Below are positions 1-8,283 of a DNA stretch of 64,000 nt, in pieces (the first letter of the stretch is position 1; the number at the start of each line of letters is the position of its first letter). Where the stretch lies: positions 496,001 to 560,000 of the forward strand of contig NZ_CP030239.1 in the NCBI RefSeq assembly GCF_003285265.1. Reading direction: 5' to 3'. Origin of the DNA: Paracoccus mutanolyticus. GTDB taxonomy: Bacteria > Pseudomonadota > Alphaproteobacteria > Rhodobacterales > Rhodobacteraceae. The notes under the pieces were generated by a model, which saw nothing but the letters and a program-made list of their open reading frames with translations, did not search any database and was not told where the DNA came from. Made by a program: the position numbers and the translations under genes.

Positions 1-617
1 CCTTCGCGGTGGCGGTCGACGCAGAACGGATCCGACAGCGCGATGCCCGCCTGCCCGCCGGCGGCGTGGCAGGCCTCGGCGGCCTTCAGGAACGCCGCCT
101 TGCCGGCGTCCTTGTCGAAGAGGTACCCCTCCAGGAACAGCCAGTCGCAGCCGCTGAAGGTGGCGGGGTTCACGTCCTCGGGCCCGAGTTCGCCGGAAAT
201 CCCCAGATAGGTGTTCATCGACCGCTCGCCGTCCGGCGTCACGAAGATGATCGAACGCGAGGTCGGCGCCACCTCCCCGGCCACCGGCGGATTGACGAAG
301 ACGGTGCCCTGCGCCTCGGTCTGCTCGGCATAGGACAGGCCCAGCGGATCGCCCGCCACCTTGCCGATGAAGGCAGTGCGCAGCCCCATCATCCCCAGCC
401 CCGCCAGCGTGTTCGCGACCGAACCGCCCGGCACCAGCCGCGCCTTCCCGGCCTGCGGATCGGCGGATTGCGCGGCCATCAGGAACTCGGACCGCTCGCG
501 GTCGATCAGCTGCATGATGCCCTTTTCCACCCCCAGTCGCGCCAGCGTCGCATCCGAGGTCGGCGCAATCACATCCATCACGGCGTTGCCGATCCCGATC
601 ACATAGGGGGTGGTCAT
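1..617 (-). CDS. PfkB-family sugar/adenosine kinase, C-terminus beyond window edge
   Basis: Only the first 205 codons are inside the window; the gene runs off the left edge. The translation starts MTTPYVIGIGNAVMDVIAPT and contains the ribokinase-family N-terminal signature with a glycine-rich patch, PGGSVANTLAGLGMMG, around residue 64, which forms part of the substrate site. Members phosphorylate sugars or nucleosides with ATP in the cytoplasm; the close relatives in Rhodobacteraceae are usually called adenosine kinase. The catalytic GAGD segment lies outside the window, so the substrate cannot be settled. The ATG overlaps the nth stop as ATGA, indicating translational coupling with nth. Confidence 0.85.
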   Translation of the reverse strand, partial: MTTPYVIGIGNAVMDVIAPTSDATLARLGVEKGIMQLIDRERSEFLMAAQSADPQAGKARLVPGGSVANTLAGLGMMGLRTAFIGKVAGDPLGLSYAEQTEAQGTVFVNPPVAGEVAPTSRSIIFVTPDGERSMNTYLGISGELGPEDVNPATFSGCDWLFLEGYLFDKDAGKAAFLKAAEACHAAGGQAGIALSDPFCVDRHRE

Positions 618-1282
618 GCGGTCTTCTCCTCATAGGGGCAGAGGTCTTCGATGGGGCAGATAGCGCAGCGCGGGCGGCGCGCCTGGCAGATGTAGCGGCC
701 GTGCAGGATCAGCCAGTGATGCGCATTCTGCTGGAAGGGCACGGGGACATTGTCCTCGATGGCGCGCTCGACCGCCTCGACGTCGCGACCGGGCGCGATG
801 CGGGTGCGGTTGCCGACGCGGAAGATATGGGTGTCGACCGCCTGCGCGGGAAAGTCGAAGACGCTGTTCAGGACCACGTTGGCGGTCTTGCGGCCGACGC
901 CCGGCAGGGTCATCAGCGCGGCGCGCGACTGCGGCACCTCGCCGCCGTAAACCTCGACCAGGATGCGCGACAGGGCGATCACGTTCTTTGCCTTCTGGCG
1001 GTAAAGGCCGATGGTCCTGATATGCTCGGTCAGGCCGTCGACGCCCAGGTCCAGCATCTGCTGCGGGGTGGCGACGCGCTGGAACAGGGTCTTGGTCGCC
1101 TTGTTCACGCCCACGTCGGTCGCCTGCGCCGACAGCGCCACCGCGACCAGCAGGGTGAAGGCGTTGGTGTATTCCAGTTCCGTCACCGGATGCGGATTGG
1201 CCTCGCGCAGGCGCGAAAAGATCTCGATCTGCGCGGCATAGGGCAAGGCAGCAGGAATGCGGGGCGAAGCGGGGCGGGCCAT
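614..1282 (-). CDS. nth: Endonuclease III
   Basis: Base-excision-repair DNA glycosylase/AP lyase acting on oxidised pyrimidines. About 222 residues, normal for the family. The helix-hairpin-helix LPGVGRKTANVVLNSVF carries the catalytic lysine, followed by the catalytic aspartate in VDTHIFRVGNR. The C-terminus has a 4Fe-4S cluster loop with cysteines spaced C-x6-C-x2-C-x5-C. The reading frame is open far upstream, but that extension is low-complexity and unlike the family, so the ATG giving MARPASPRIP is preferred. It overlaps the downstream kinase gene by four bases. Confidence 0.95.
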   Translation of the reverse strand: MARPASPRIPAALPYAAQIEIFSRLREANPHPVTELEYTNAFTLLVAVALSAQATDVGVNKATKTLFQRVATPQQMLDLGVDGLTEHIRTIGLYRQKAKNVIALSRILVEVYGGEVPQSRAALMTLPGVGRKTANVVLNSVFDFPAQAVDTHIFRVGNRTRIAPGRDVEAVERAIEDNVPVPFQQNAHHWLILHGRYICQARRPRCAICPIEDLCPYEEKTA

Positions 1283-1371
1283 GGCCGACTGATGCACCGC
1301 CCTGCCCTTCGACGCAAGCCACTGGATTCCGTCGCCCGCGCTGCTAGTCTGACCGGGACAGGAGGAACACC

Positions 1372-1974
1372 ATGACCCGGACAATCCTCGCCCTTGCGCC
1401 CGAGCTGCCATCCGCCTATGCTGCGTCGAGCCCTGGCCCGGCGAGCCCGGCGAGGCCGGGGACCTGTGCACGGCTGCTTTGGGAAGTCCCCTGCCAGGGC
1501 CCGGTCGTCGCCCTGGGAGCGTGCGGGGCGCTGTGGGGGCTGGGCTTTGCGGCCGAAGGCACGCCGGACGCGGTTCTGGCCGATCTGGGCGCCCGCTGGC
1601 CCCGCGCCCGCCTGGTCGCGGCACCCGAGGCCTTGGCCCCCGCCATCCAGGCGCTGCGGCAGGGCCAGGGCGACATCACCGTCCGCCTGTCGGGCACGGG
1701 TTTTCAGATGCTGGTCTGGCAGGCGCTGCTGGAGGTGCCCCCGGGCCAGGTCATCAGCTATGCCATGCTGGCCCACCGCATCGGCCGGCCGCGCGCGCTG
1801 CGGGCCGTGGGCACCGCGGTCGGGCAGAACCCGGTCAGCTGGGCTGTCCCCTGCCACCGGGTCACCCGCACCGACGGCAGCATCGGCGGCTATCACTGGG
1901 GCGAGGCGGTCAAGCGCGCGCTGCTGGCCCGCGAAGGCGCGGCTATCGGACCCCGCGCCATCCCCTCGTTGTGA
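1372..1974 (+). CDS. ogt: Methylated-DNA--[protein]-cysteine S-methyltransferase
   Basis: Suicide DNA-repair enzyme that moves the methyl group from O6-methylguanine to its own cysteine. The C-terminal half carries the active-site motif PCHRV (in WAVPCHRVTR) and the preceding helix-turn-helix-like segment ISYAMLAHRIGRPRALRAVG that recognises DNA. The N-terminal domain is short, giving 200 residues in total, which fits stand-alone Ogt rather than Ada fusions. A strong ribosome site, AGGAGG, lies eight bases before the ATG. It is divergent from nth, so two repair genes share one intergenic region. The exact symbol (ogt versus ada C-terminal homologue) is less certain than the function. Confidence 0.93.
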   Translation: MTRTILALAPELPSAYAASSPGPASPARPGTCARLLWEVPCQGPVVALGACGALWGLGFAAEGTPDAVLADLGARWPRARLVAAPEALAPAIQALRQGQGDITVRLSGTGFQMLVWQALLEVPPGQVISYAMLAHRIGRPRALRAVGTAVGQNPVSWAVPCHRVTRTDGSIGGYHWGEAVKRALLAREGAAIGPRAIPSL

Positions 1975-2130
1975 CCGGTCGCGCCGGATTTCCCGCGTAT
2001 TTCTGTGGAGTTGCGCAGGAACCCGTGCCATTCTGCCCACGTTTGGGCATCAGCCGCCGGACCCTTGCTTGGCCCGGCCGCGTCGTAAGGACAGGCGACA
2101 GCAGATCGCCCCATCCAGAAAGGTGAAACC

Positions 2131-2787
2131 ATGAAGACCCGTATTTCGCTGCTTCTCGCCTCGGCCGGCGTGCTCGCCATCGGCGCCTGCACCCCCACCG
2201 AACCCGCCGGGACCGGACCCGGAGGATCCCAGCTTAGCCGCACGCAGCAAGGCGCCATCGCGGGCGCGGTCGTGGGCGGGCTGATCGGCGCGGGCGAAAG
2301 CCGCTCGAACGCCGTCAAGGGTGCGCTCATCGGCGCGACCGCGGGCGCGGTCGGCGGCTCGATCCTGGACCAGCAGCAGCGCGCCCTGCAGCAGTCGCTG
2401 AACAACCCCAACATCCAGGTCGTGAACCGCGGCACCCATCTGTCGGTGGTCATGCCGGAATCGACGCTGTTCGCCACGGATTCGGCCGCCGTCGGCGCGC
2501 GCGGGCAGAACGACCTGTACATCATCGCCCGCAACCTGACCCAGTATCCGAACAGCCGCATCCAGGTGATCGGCCATACCGACAGCACCGGATCGGCCGC
2601 CTACAACCAGGACCTGTCGGAACGCCGCGCGCGGTCGGTCGCGGGCATCCTGTCCGCCGGGGGCGTCTCGTCGAACCGCATCGCCACCACGGGGCGCGGC
2701 GCGACCCAGCCCGTCGCCTCGAACGACACGGCTGCGGGGCGCGCGCAGAACCGCCGCGTGGAAATCCAGATCATCCCGACCAACTGA
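2131..2787 (+). CDS. OmpA-family outer-membrane lipoprotein
   Basis: The protein begins MKTRISLLLASAGVLAIGAC, a lipoprotein signal with the lipid-anchored cysteine at residue 20. Residues 38 to 75 are a glycine-zipper stretch (GAIAGAVVGGLIGAGE) of the kind that inserts in or lies on the membrane. From about residue 110 to the end is an OmpA-like peptidoglycan-binding domain, recognisable from VIGHTDSTGS and the NRRVEI C-terminal motif. It probably tethers the outer membrane to the cell wall, as Pal/YiaD-type proteins do. An AGAAAGGTGA ribosome site precedes the ATG. It is a single gene followed by a terminator. Confidence 0.9.
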   Translation: MKTRISLLLASAGVLAIGACTPTEPAGTGPGGSQLSRTQQGAIAGAVVGGLIGAGESRSNAVKGALIGATAGAVGGSILDQQQRALQQSLNNPNIQVVNRGTHLSVVMPESTLFATDSAAVGARGQNDLYIIARNLTQYPNSRIQVIGHTDSTGSAAYNQDLSERRARSVAGILSAGGVSSNRIATTGRGATQPVASNDTAAGRAQNRRVEIQIIPTN

Positions 2788-2810
2788 CCCGAGCCTTGGG
2801 TACATGACTA

Positions 2811-2842
2811 AGGGGGCCGGGGGCGAAAGCCGCCGGCCTTTT
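2811..2842 (+). terminator. Intrinsic terminator after the OmpA-family gene
   Basis: A GC-rich hairpin with a GAAA loop, GGCCGG paired to CCGGCC, is followed by TTTT. It lies 24 bases after the stop codon and points in the gene's direction. Confidence 0.7.
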
Positions 2843-2875
2843 CCGTTGCGCCTTCCCGGCCGCCCCAAAAGGAAA

Positions 2876-2904
2876 GGCCCCCGGACGTTTCCGTCGCGGG
2901 GGCC
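2876..2904 (-). terminator. Intrinsic terminator of the atp Fo operon
   Basis: Read on the minus strand, GGCCCCCG and CGGGGGCC pair around a 13-base loop and are followed by TTTCCTTTT. It sits about 55 bases after the atpF stop, facing the OmpA-gene terminator. Confidence 0.75.
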
Positions 2905-2959
2905 GCTCACTGTCCGGAGGTTGCCGCGCGCGGTTCCCCCTTCTCGTTATTCGGTGGCG

Positions 2960-3517
2960 TCAGTTCAACCGGCGCTCGACCTCGGCAATCGCGCGGTCGA
3001 TTCCGGCGCTGCGCTGGTCGGCCGTGGCCTGTTGGCCCAGGATCTCGGTCGCCGCCGCGATGGCGGTCTGGATCGCACGGTCACGCACGGCGCGCAAGGC
3101 GTCGGCCTCGGCGCCCGCGATCTGGTCCTCGGCCGCCTTCAGCCGGCGTTCGATCGAGACCTGCAACGCCTTCTTGGCCTTCTCGGCTTCCAGCGTCGCT
3201 TCACGCTTGGCATTGGCCACGATCTCGTCGGCCTGCGACTTGACCTCGCGCTGCCGACGCTCGTAGCTCGCATAGATCTCCTGCGCTTCCTCGCGCAGGC
3301 GGCGGGCTTCGGCCAGGTCGTTGCGGATGCCTTCGGCGCGCTTGTCCAGCAGGCCGCCAACCAGCTGCGGCACCCGGAAATAGACCAGGATGCCCACGAA
3401 GACCAGGAAGGCCAGCGTGACGATGAAGTCCGTGTTGCGCAGCGAGAAGAACGGCCCCGTCGCGGCCAGCGCGGGGCTGGCCATCACTAGGGCAAAAAGA
3501 ACGCTCAGACGTTTCAT
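2960..3517 (-). CDS. atpF: F0F1 ATP synthase subunit b
   Basis: Peripheral-stalk subunit that links the membrane Fo sector to F1. At 185 residues it has a signal-like N-terminus, a single membrane helix at about residues 30 to 50 (DFIVTLAFLVFVGILVYF) and then a long charged coiled coil rich in Ala, Glu, Arg and Lys. It is the last gene of the Fo operon, and its ATG overlaps the stop of the upstream b' gene as ATGA. The operon lacks the F1 genes, which is usual for Rhodobacterales, where F1 is encoded elsewhere. Confidence 0.93.
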   Translation of the reverse strand: MKRLSVLFALVMASPALAATGPFFSLRNTDFIVTLAFLVFVGILVYFRVPQLVGGLLDKRAEGIRNDLAEARRLREEAQEIYASYERRQREVKSQADEIVANAKREATLEAEKAKKALQVSIERRLKAAEDQIAGAEADALRAVRDRAIQTAIAAATEILGQQATADQRSAGIDRAIAEVERRLN

Positions 3518-4158
3518 TGCAGAACCCCCTTCAGACGCTGGTCCACCACCTGGTTCACCAGCGCCGGATCGGCCTGGCCGCCAAAGTTCTGCACCAAGGC
3601 CTCGGTCACGTCGCGGGCGACGGTCCGGGCGTCCTCGACCGCCGAGGCGCGGATCTGCCCGATGCGCTTTTCGGATTCGGTCGCACGCGCGGCGATCTCG
3701 GCATCGGCATGGGCGATGGCCGCGTCCAGTTCCTTCTGGATCTCGGCCTTGTTGGCGGCGACGATCTTGTTCGCCTCGGCCCGGGCGTCGGCCAGCGCCT
3801 TGTCATAGGCGGCTTCCGCGTCCTTGGCCTTCTGCTTGAATTCCTCGGCTGCCATCAGATCGCCGGTGATGGCGCCCTGACGATCGCTGATGACGCCGCC
3901 GATGCGCGGCAGGGCCACGCGCGACAGCACCCAATAGATCACGCCCAGCACCACCAGCAGCCAGAAGATCTGGTTGCCGAAGGTGGTGATATCCAGCTGC
4001 GGCATGCCCGGCGCGCTGGCGGCATGACCCGCCGCATGGGCCGCATCGGCGCCATGCACCGCCACGCCATGCGCTGCATCGGGGGCGGTTTCGGTGATGA
4101 TCACCGTTTCAGTTTCTTCGACCACGACGGGCGCGGTCTGTTGCAACAGGCTGAACAT
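3514..4158 (-). CDS. atpF2: F0F1 ATP synthase subunit b'
   Basis: Second, diverged b-type stalk subunit, typical of phototrophic and related alphaproteobacteria, which build a b/b' heterodimer. It has 214 residues: an Ala/His-rich N-terminal extension, one membrane helix at about residues 57 to 78 (IFWLLVVLGVIYWVLSRVAL), then a long coiled coil. It is also called atpX or atpG in some genomes. It lies between the c-subunit gene (77-base gap) and atpF (four-base overlap). Confidence 0.9.
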   Translation of the reverse strand: MFSLLQQTAPVVVEETETVIITETAPDAAHGVAVHGADAAHAAGHAASAPGMPQLDITTFGNQIFWLLVVLGVIYWVLSRVALPRIGGVISDRQGAITGDLMAAEEFKQKAKDAEAAYDKALADARAEANKIVAANKAEIQKELDAAIAHADAEIAARATESEKRIGQIRASAVEDARTVARDVTEALVQNFGGQADPALVNQVVDQRLKGVLQ

Positions 4159-4234
4159 ATCCTACCCCATGCCGGTCGTTTCACAATCGGGTGGGCGCGT
4201 CACGCCCCCACCCAACCGCAAGGATGGCAAAGGA

Positions 4235-4474
4235 TCAGACTGCGAACAGCAGCAGCAGAGCGACCAGGAACGAGAAGATCCCCAGGGCTTCGGCAAAGGC
4301 CATGCCGATGAACAGCGTCGCGGTCTGCGAAGCGGCGGCCGACGGGTTGCGCAGCGCGCCCGACAGGTAGTTGCCGGCGACATTGCCCACCCCGATGGCG
4401 GCACCGGCCATGCCGATGCAAGCCAGACCGGCGCCGAGGTACTGTCCCAGTTGACCCAGATTTTCCATGTTCAT
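4235..4474 (-). CDS. atpE: F0F1 ATP synthase subunit c
   Basis: The proton-carrying ring subunit: 79 residues folded as two membrane helices with a polar loop (ALRNPSAA) between them. The first helix is glycine-rich ([21 protein letters not shown]). The second contains the proton-binding carboxylate, a glutamate in [13 protein letters not shown]. The ATG giving MNMENLGQ is used; a second ATG two codons later is equally possible. A GGAG-type ribosome site precedes it. Confidence 0.95.
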   Translation of the reverse strand: MNMENLGQLGQYLGAGLACIGMAGAAIGVGNVAGNYLSGALRNPSAAASQTATLFIGMAFAEALGIFSFLVALLLLFAV

Positions 4475-4526
4475 GCTCCTTGAGGCTTGGAAAGGGTTTT
4501 TCGGTTGTCCTGATCCGCTCCGGCGC

Positions 4527-5285
4527 TCAGTGCGCCGGATGCAGGGCGTCCTTCAGATAGACGCAGGTCAGGATGGTAAACACATAGGCCTGGATGAGGG
4601 CGACCAGCACCTCGAGCCCGTAGACCGCGACGATGGCCAGCACCGAGACCGGCGCCAGGGCCGCGACGGCGGCAAAGGCCGCGAACACCTTGATCACCGC
4701 GTGGCCGGCCATGATGTTGCCGGCAAGTCGGATCGAGTGGCTGACCGGACGCACGAAATACGAGATCAGCTCGATCACGGCCAGGACGGGGCGCAGCGCC
4801 AGCGGCGCCGAGCTGACCCAGAACAGGCCCAGGAAATGGGCGCCATTCTTGACAAAGCCCAGCACCGTCACGCCGACAAAGACCAGCAGCGCCAGCACCG
4901 CCGTCACCGCGATGTGGGATGTGGGCGAGAAGCTTTTCGGCAGCAGAGCCAGGAAGTTCGCGAACAGGATGAAGCAGAACAGCGTCATCACATAGGGGAA
5001 GTATTTCAGCCCATCCTTGCCGGTCACGTCCTCGACCATCTTGCGGACCATGCCGTAAAGCAGTTCGGCGATGGACTGGATGCGGTTCGGAACGATGGCG
5101 CGGCCGCGGGTACCGAACACCAGCAGGCCGGTGATGCACAGGGCGGCCAGCGCCATCCACAGCGTCGCGTTGGTGGGCGTGTACCAGTGCACCTCGGTGC
5201 CGCCGAACAGCGGCTTGACGATGAACTGGTCCATGGGATGGAAAACCAGCCCTTCAACTTCTTCTTCGGTCACGGCCATCGTCAT
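4527..5285 (-). CDS. atpB: F0F1 ATP synthase subunit a
   Basis: Stator membrane subunit that forms the proton half-channels against the c ring. At 252 residues with five to six hydrophobic segments it has the usual length. The essential arginine is in the segment [14 protein letters not shown] at about residue 180. Later helices contain the conserved polar residues of the exit channel, in [16 protein letters not shown]. The ATG overlaps the atpI stop as ATGA, and atpE follows after 52 bases. Confidence 0.96.
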   Translation of the reverse strand: MTMAVTEEEVEGLVFHPMDQFIVKPLFGGTEVHWYTPTNATLWMALAALCITGLLVFGTRGRAIVPNRIQSIAELLYGMVRKMVEDVTGKDGLKYFPYVMTLFCFILFANFLALLPKSFSPTSHIAVTAVLALLVFVGVTVLGFVKNGAHFLGLFWVSSAPLALRPVLAVIELISYFVRPVSHSIRLAGNIMAGHAVIKVFAAFAAVAALAPVSVLAIVAVYGLEVLVALIQAYVFTILTCVYLKDALHPAH

Positions 5286-5641
5286 TCACCCTTGTCATCG
5301 CCGGGATTGCCGCTTGGGCGTGCCCCGGGTTCCTTCCCTATCTCGTTCGCGGTGCGCAGCATCGTCTTGATGCCGGCGGCCAGGCCGAACAGCACGAAGA
5401 CGATCATCAGGAACGGCGTGGTCCCGAACACATAGTCCAGCCCAAAGCCGATCCCGAACCCGATGCCCAACCCGGCCACCAGTTCCGTCACCATGCGCCA
5501 GGCCATGTTCGCCTGGCTGAAATGCTCTTCCCCGCGCGATGCAGGCCCCGTTCCCGTCCGTTCGCCCAGACGGGCTTCCAGCTGGCGCAGCCGCTCCGCG
5601 TCCCGGGCACGCGCGTCCTGCTGGTCCGGATCCTGGCCCAA
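5282..5641 (-). CDS. atpI: ATP synthase accessory protein AtpI
   Basis: Small membrane protein (119 residues) with two hydrophobic helices, the first glycine-rich ([20 protein letters not shown]) and the second [18 protein letters not shown]. This matches the AtpI/Atp1 family, thought to help c-ring assembly or Mg2+ supply. It opens the Fo operon, as in other alphaproteobacteria. The start chosen is TTG at 5641, giving a charged N-terminus ([10 protein letters not shown]). It is translationally coupled to atpB. Confidence 0.85.
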   Translation of the reverse strand: MGQDPDQQDARARDAERLRQLEARLGERTGTGPASRGEEHFSQANMAWRMVTELVAGLGIGFGIGFGLDYVFGTTPFLMIVFVLFGLAAGIKTMLRTANEIGKEPGARPSGNPGDDKGE

Positions 5642-5716
5642 GGCTCACACCCCCGTTATCGGTTGGCGCGGTGATAGGGGCTGACGCCGCCCAAGTCAAG
5701 CCGAGCGGGAGAATAC

Positions 5717-5817
5717 TTAACCGATTGTATATGAATGGGATTTCAGGGAAATTGGTGTGCAGCGCATTGGGATTGCGGGCGATCTGCGCGGTGGCGCTTA
5801 TTCAACCCATCGGTTAA
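5717..5817. promoter_or_regulatory. Widely spaced inverted repeat upstream of the ArsR-family gene
   Basis: TTAACCGAT at 5717-5725 and its exact reverse complement ATCGGTTAA at 5809-5817 bracket the region between atpI and the regulator gene. The right arm ends nine bases before the ATG. The arrangement suggests an operator, perhaps autoregulatory; this is inference. Confidence 0.4.
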
Positions 5818-5826
5818 ACAAGGCGG

Positions 5827-6174
5827 ATGACTGGCCCGGGCCCCAATCTCGACACCATCTTCGCCGCGCTGGCCGATCCGACGCGGCGCGCGATCCTGGC
5901 CATGCTGCTCGAGGACGACATGGCCGTGACCGACGTCGCAGCGCCCTTTCAGGTCAGCCTCGCCGCGATCTCCAAGCACCTTGCCGTGCTGGCGACGGCC
6001 GGGCTGATCCGGCAGGAACGGCGGGGCCGGATCATCTGGTGCAAGCTCGATCCCGACGGGCTACGCGCCGCCTCGGTCTGGATGCAGGGCTTCGGCCAGT
6101 TCGAGCCGGTGGACCTCGACGACTTCGAACGTTTCCTGATGACCGAACTGCACGAGACCCAATCGCCGGACTGA
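5827..6174 (+). CDS. ArsR/SmtB-family winged-helix transcriptional regulator
   Basis: A 115-residue DNA-binding protein. It opens with the family signature ALADPTRRAILAMLLED, then a helix-turn-helix, FQVSLAAISKHLAVLATAGL, with the recognition helix in AAISKHLAVL, and a beta-wing, IRQERRGRIIWCKLDP. No paired cysteines of the arsenic or zinc sites are seen, so a metal sensor is not supported. The ALADPTRRAIL type often accompanies an SRPBCC-domain gene, but none is adjacent here. A hairpin terminator follows. The flanking inverted repeat may be its operator. Confidence 0.88.
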   Translation: MTGPGPNLDTIFAALADPTRRAILAMLLEDDMAVTDVAAPFQVSLAAISKHLAVLATAGLIRQERRGRIIWCKLDPDGLRAASVWMQGFGQFEPVDLDDFERFLMTELHETQSPD

Positions 6175-6189
6175 CCCCCGGACATGCGA

Positions 6190-6216
6190 AAGCGGCCGGG
6201 ACGGGTCCGGCCGCTT
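6190..6216. terminator. Bidirectional terminator between convergent genes
   Basis: AAGCGGCCGG and CCGGCCGCTT pair around a seven-base loop, between the stop codons of the ArsR-family gene and the convergent nucleotidase gene. No long T run is present on either side. Confidence 0.6.
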
Positions 6217-6219
6217 GCG

Positions 6220-7818
6220 TCATTTCACGGTGATGCGCCCATCCAGCACGGGGACGAACTCCCGGCCCTGCCGCGCCAGGTATTCAGCCAGCACATCGGC
6301 CAGATCGGGCCCGAAGTCATAGGCCGCCTGCGCATTGCTGGCAAAGACCTTGTAGCCGTCCCCGCCCATCCGCATGTAGTTGTTCGAGACGACGCCATAG
6401 GTCTTGGCGCGGTCGATGGGCACCCATGCCTCGCCCTCGCGCACCAGCACATCCGATATGCGCGCGCCCGCCTCGGCCGCGGGATCGACCGTGTATTTCA
6501 GCCCGGCGACCTGGGCAAAGCGCCCGGCCTTGTCCTCATACTGGCTGGCGCCGTTTTCCAGGGCAGCAATGATGTCGGTGCCGCTGACCTGAAAGGTCGA
6601 CAGCGTGTTCTGGAACGGCAGCACCGCCAGCACATCGCCCATCGTGACCGGTCCCGCCGGAAGCGAGGCGCGCAGCCCCCCGCCGTTCTCGATGGCAATG
6701 GTGATGCCCTGGCCCTTGACGCGGTCCAGCATCGCTTCGGTGACGACATTGCCCATCTCGCACTCGCGTTGGCGGCAGGTGTCGCGGCTGCCGTCGACGG
6801 GCGCCTTCAACTCGGCCACGCGCTTCTGCTTCAGCTGCTCGATGGGGGCGGCCAGATCCTTGACGCGGGCGGCGATGCGCGCATCGGGCGCGACCGAGCT
6901 GTCCAGCAGGATTGGCTGCCCTTCGGCCCTGGTCAGCCGACCCGAGTCGTCGAAAGTCAGCACCAGATGGCCCAGATACTTGCCATAGGCATAGGCCGTC
7001 GCGACCGGAACCTCCGCCCCGTCCGCGCCCTTGACCATGGTGGGATAGGGCCCCTCGGCGCCCTCCATCTGTCCAAGCAGCGTGTGGCTGTGCCCGCCGA
7101 TCACCGCGTCGATGCCCGGAACCTGCGCCGCGATCTCCTGGTCGCGGCGATAGCCTTCATGGGTCAGGGCGATGATCTTGGTGACGCCCGCATCCGTCAG
7201 TTCCTGCGCATCGGCCTTGAGGCTGTCCAAGTCGTCCTGGAAGATCACCTTGTCGCCGGGCGAGGATGTCTCGGGCGTGTCCATCGCCAGGGCCGAGACG
7301 ATGCCGACCTTGTCGCCGCCCACGTCCAGCGTCACCGTGCCGCCGACCTTGCCGTGCAGCTCGGGCGATTGCGAGACGTCCAGGTTCCCCGAGATCACCG
7401 GGAATTTCACGCCCTCGGCCAGCAGCTGCAACCCGGCGGGACCGTCGTCGAACTCGTGATTGCCGACCGCCATCGCGTCAAAGCCGATGGCATTCATGAA
7501 CTCGACCGTGTCCTTGCCCTTGTAGGTCGTATAGAACAGGCTTCCCTGATACTGGTCGCCGGCGTCCAGGACGATGACGTTCTGCCCCTCGGCGCGCAGA
7601 CCGTCGCGCAGCTCGGCGATCTTGGCGGCCAGCCGCGCAACGCCGCCGAAACATTCGCCCTTGGCGTCCGCCTCGTCGTCGCAGGTGCTGTCATGCTCGT
7701 TGATCGGCTCGACCCGGCTGTGGAAATCGTTGATGTGCAGCACATGCAGCGTATAGTCCGCCTGCGCGGCACCTGCGCCCAGAACGACCGCCGCCGTCGC
7801 CAATAGCCAAGCTTTCAT
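6220..7818 (-). CDS. Periplasmic 5'-nucleotidase/UDP-sugar hydrolase family
   Basis: A 532-residue exported metallophosphoesterase. A signal peptide (MKAWLLATAAVVLGAGAAQA) is followed by the UshA-type catalytic domain: HINDFHSRVEP for the first metal ligands, DAGDQYQGSLF, the GNHEFD motif and GGHSHT. The C-terminal half is the substrate-recognition domain, with NGGGLRASLPAGPVTMGD and a Y-x-x-K-like region. Such enzymes strip phosphate from nucleotides in the periplasm so that nucleosides can be taken up. It stands alone, convergent with the ArsR-family gene. Substrate preference (AMP, UDP-sugar or NAD) cannot be told from sequence. Confidence 0.9.
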   Translation of the reverse strand: MKAWLLATAAVVLGAGAAQADYTLHVLHINDFHSRVEPINEHDSTCDDEADAKGECFGGVARLAAKIAELRDGLRAEGQNVIVLDAGDQYQGSLFYTTYKGKDTVEFMNAIGFDAMAVGNHEFDDGPAGLQLLAEGVKFPVISGNLDVSQSPELHGKVGGTVTLDVGGDKVGIVSALAMDTPETSSPGDKVIFQDDLDSLKADAQELTDAGVTKIIALTHEGYRRDQEIAAQVPGIDAVIGGHSHTLLGQMEGAEGPYPTMVKGADGAEVPVATAYAYGKYLGHLVLTFDDSGRLTRAEGQPILLDSSVAPDARIAARVKDLAAPIEQLKQKRVAELKAPVDGSRDTCRQRECEMGNVVTEAMLDRVKGQGITIAIENGGGLRASLPAGPVTMGDVLAVLPFQNTLSTFQVSGTDIIAALENGASQYEDKAGRFAQVAGLKYTVDPAAEAGARISDVLVREGEAWVPIDRAKTYGVVSNNYMRMGGDGYKVFASNAQAAYDFGPDLADVLAEYLARQGREFVPVLDGRITVK

Positions 7819-7950
7819 CCCTGCTCTCCGCCGCCGATGATGGATCGGGGGCCAGCTTCCGGGATCGGCGCCGGACGGTCAACAGGTCATCATGCCTGTC
7901 GAAAAAGGTTCACGCTTGACGCAAGCCGGCCGGCGTCGCAGAACCGCGCC

Positions 7951-8283
7951 ATGCTTGCCTACAAGATCCTGCGCCCCGCCGAATTCCAGGCGTTCCAGAC
8001 CGCCGGCCGGACGGACGGCGCCGCGGTCGATCTGGCCGACGGCTATATCCACCTGTCCACCGGGGATCAGGTTCCCGGCACGCTGGCCCGGCACTTCGCG
8101 GGAGAGACCGATCTGCACCTGCTGGCGCTCCGGACCGAAACCCTGGACGCGCTGCGGTGGGAGCCTTCGCGCGGGGGCCAGCTGTTCCCCCACCTCTATC
8201 GCGAACTTCGCGCCTCGGACGTGCTGTGGTCGCGCACCATTCCGCTCGGGCCCCAGGGCCACGACATCGGAGATCTGGAATGA
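7951..8283 (+). CDS. DUF952-family protein
   Basis: A 110-residue cytosolic protein of the DUF952 family, recognisable by [12 protein letters not shown], the [20 protein letters not shown] segment and LFPHLYREL. Function is unproven; the fold resembles glutathionylspermidine-synthase-like or ADP-ribosyl-binding proteins in some annotations, but nothing here supports a specific reaction. The frame is open further upstream, but the ATG giving MLAYKILRP fits the family. Its stop overlaps the pyrD start as ATGA, so the two are co-translated, a common Rhodobacteraceae arrangement. Confidence 0.85.
   Translation: MLAYKILRPAEFQAFQTAGRTDGAAVDLADGYIHLSTGDQVPGTLARHFAGETDLHLLALRTETLDALRWEPSRGGQLFPHLYRELRASDVLWSRTIPLGPQGHDIGDLE

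Noticed and set aside
5827-6174. Arsenic-sensing ArsR
   Set aside because: The paired metal-binding cysteines are missing and no ars genes are adjacent.
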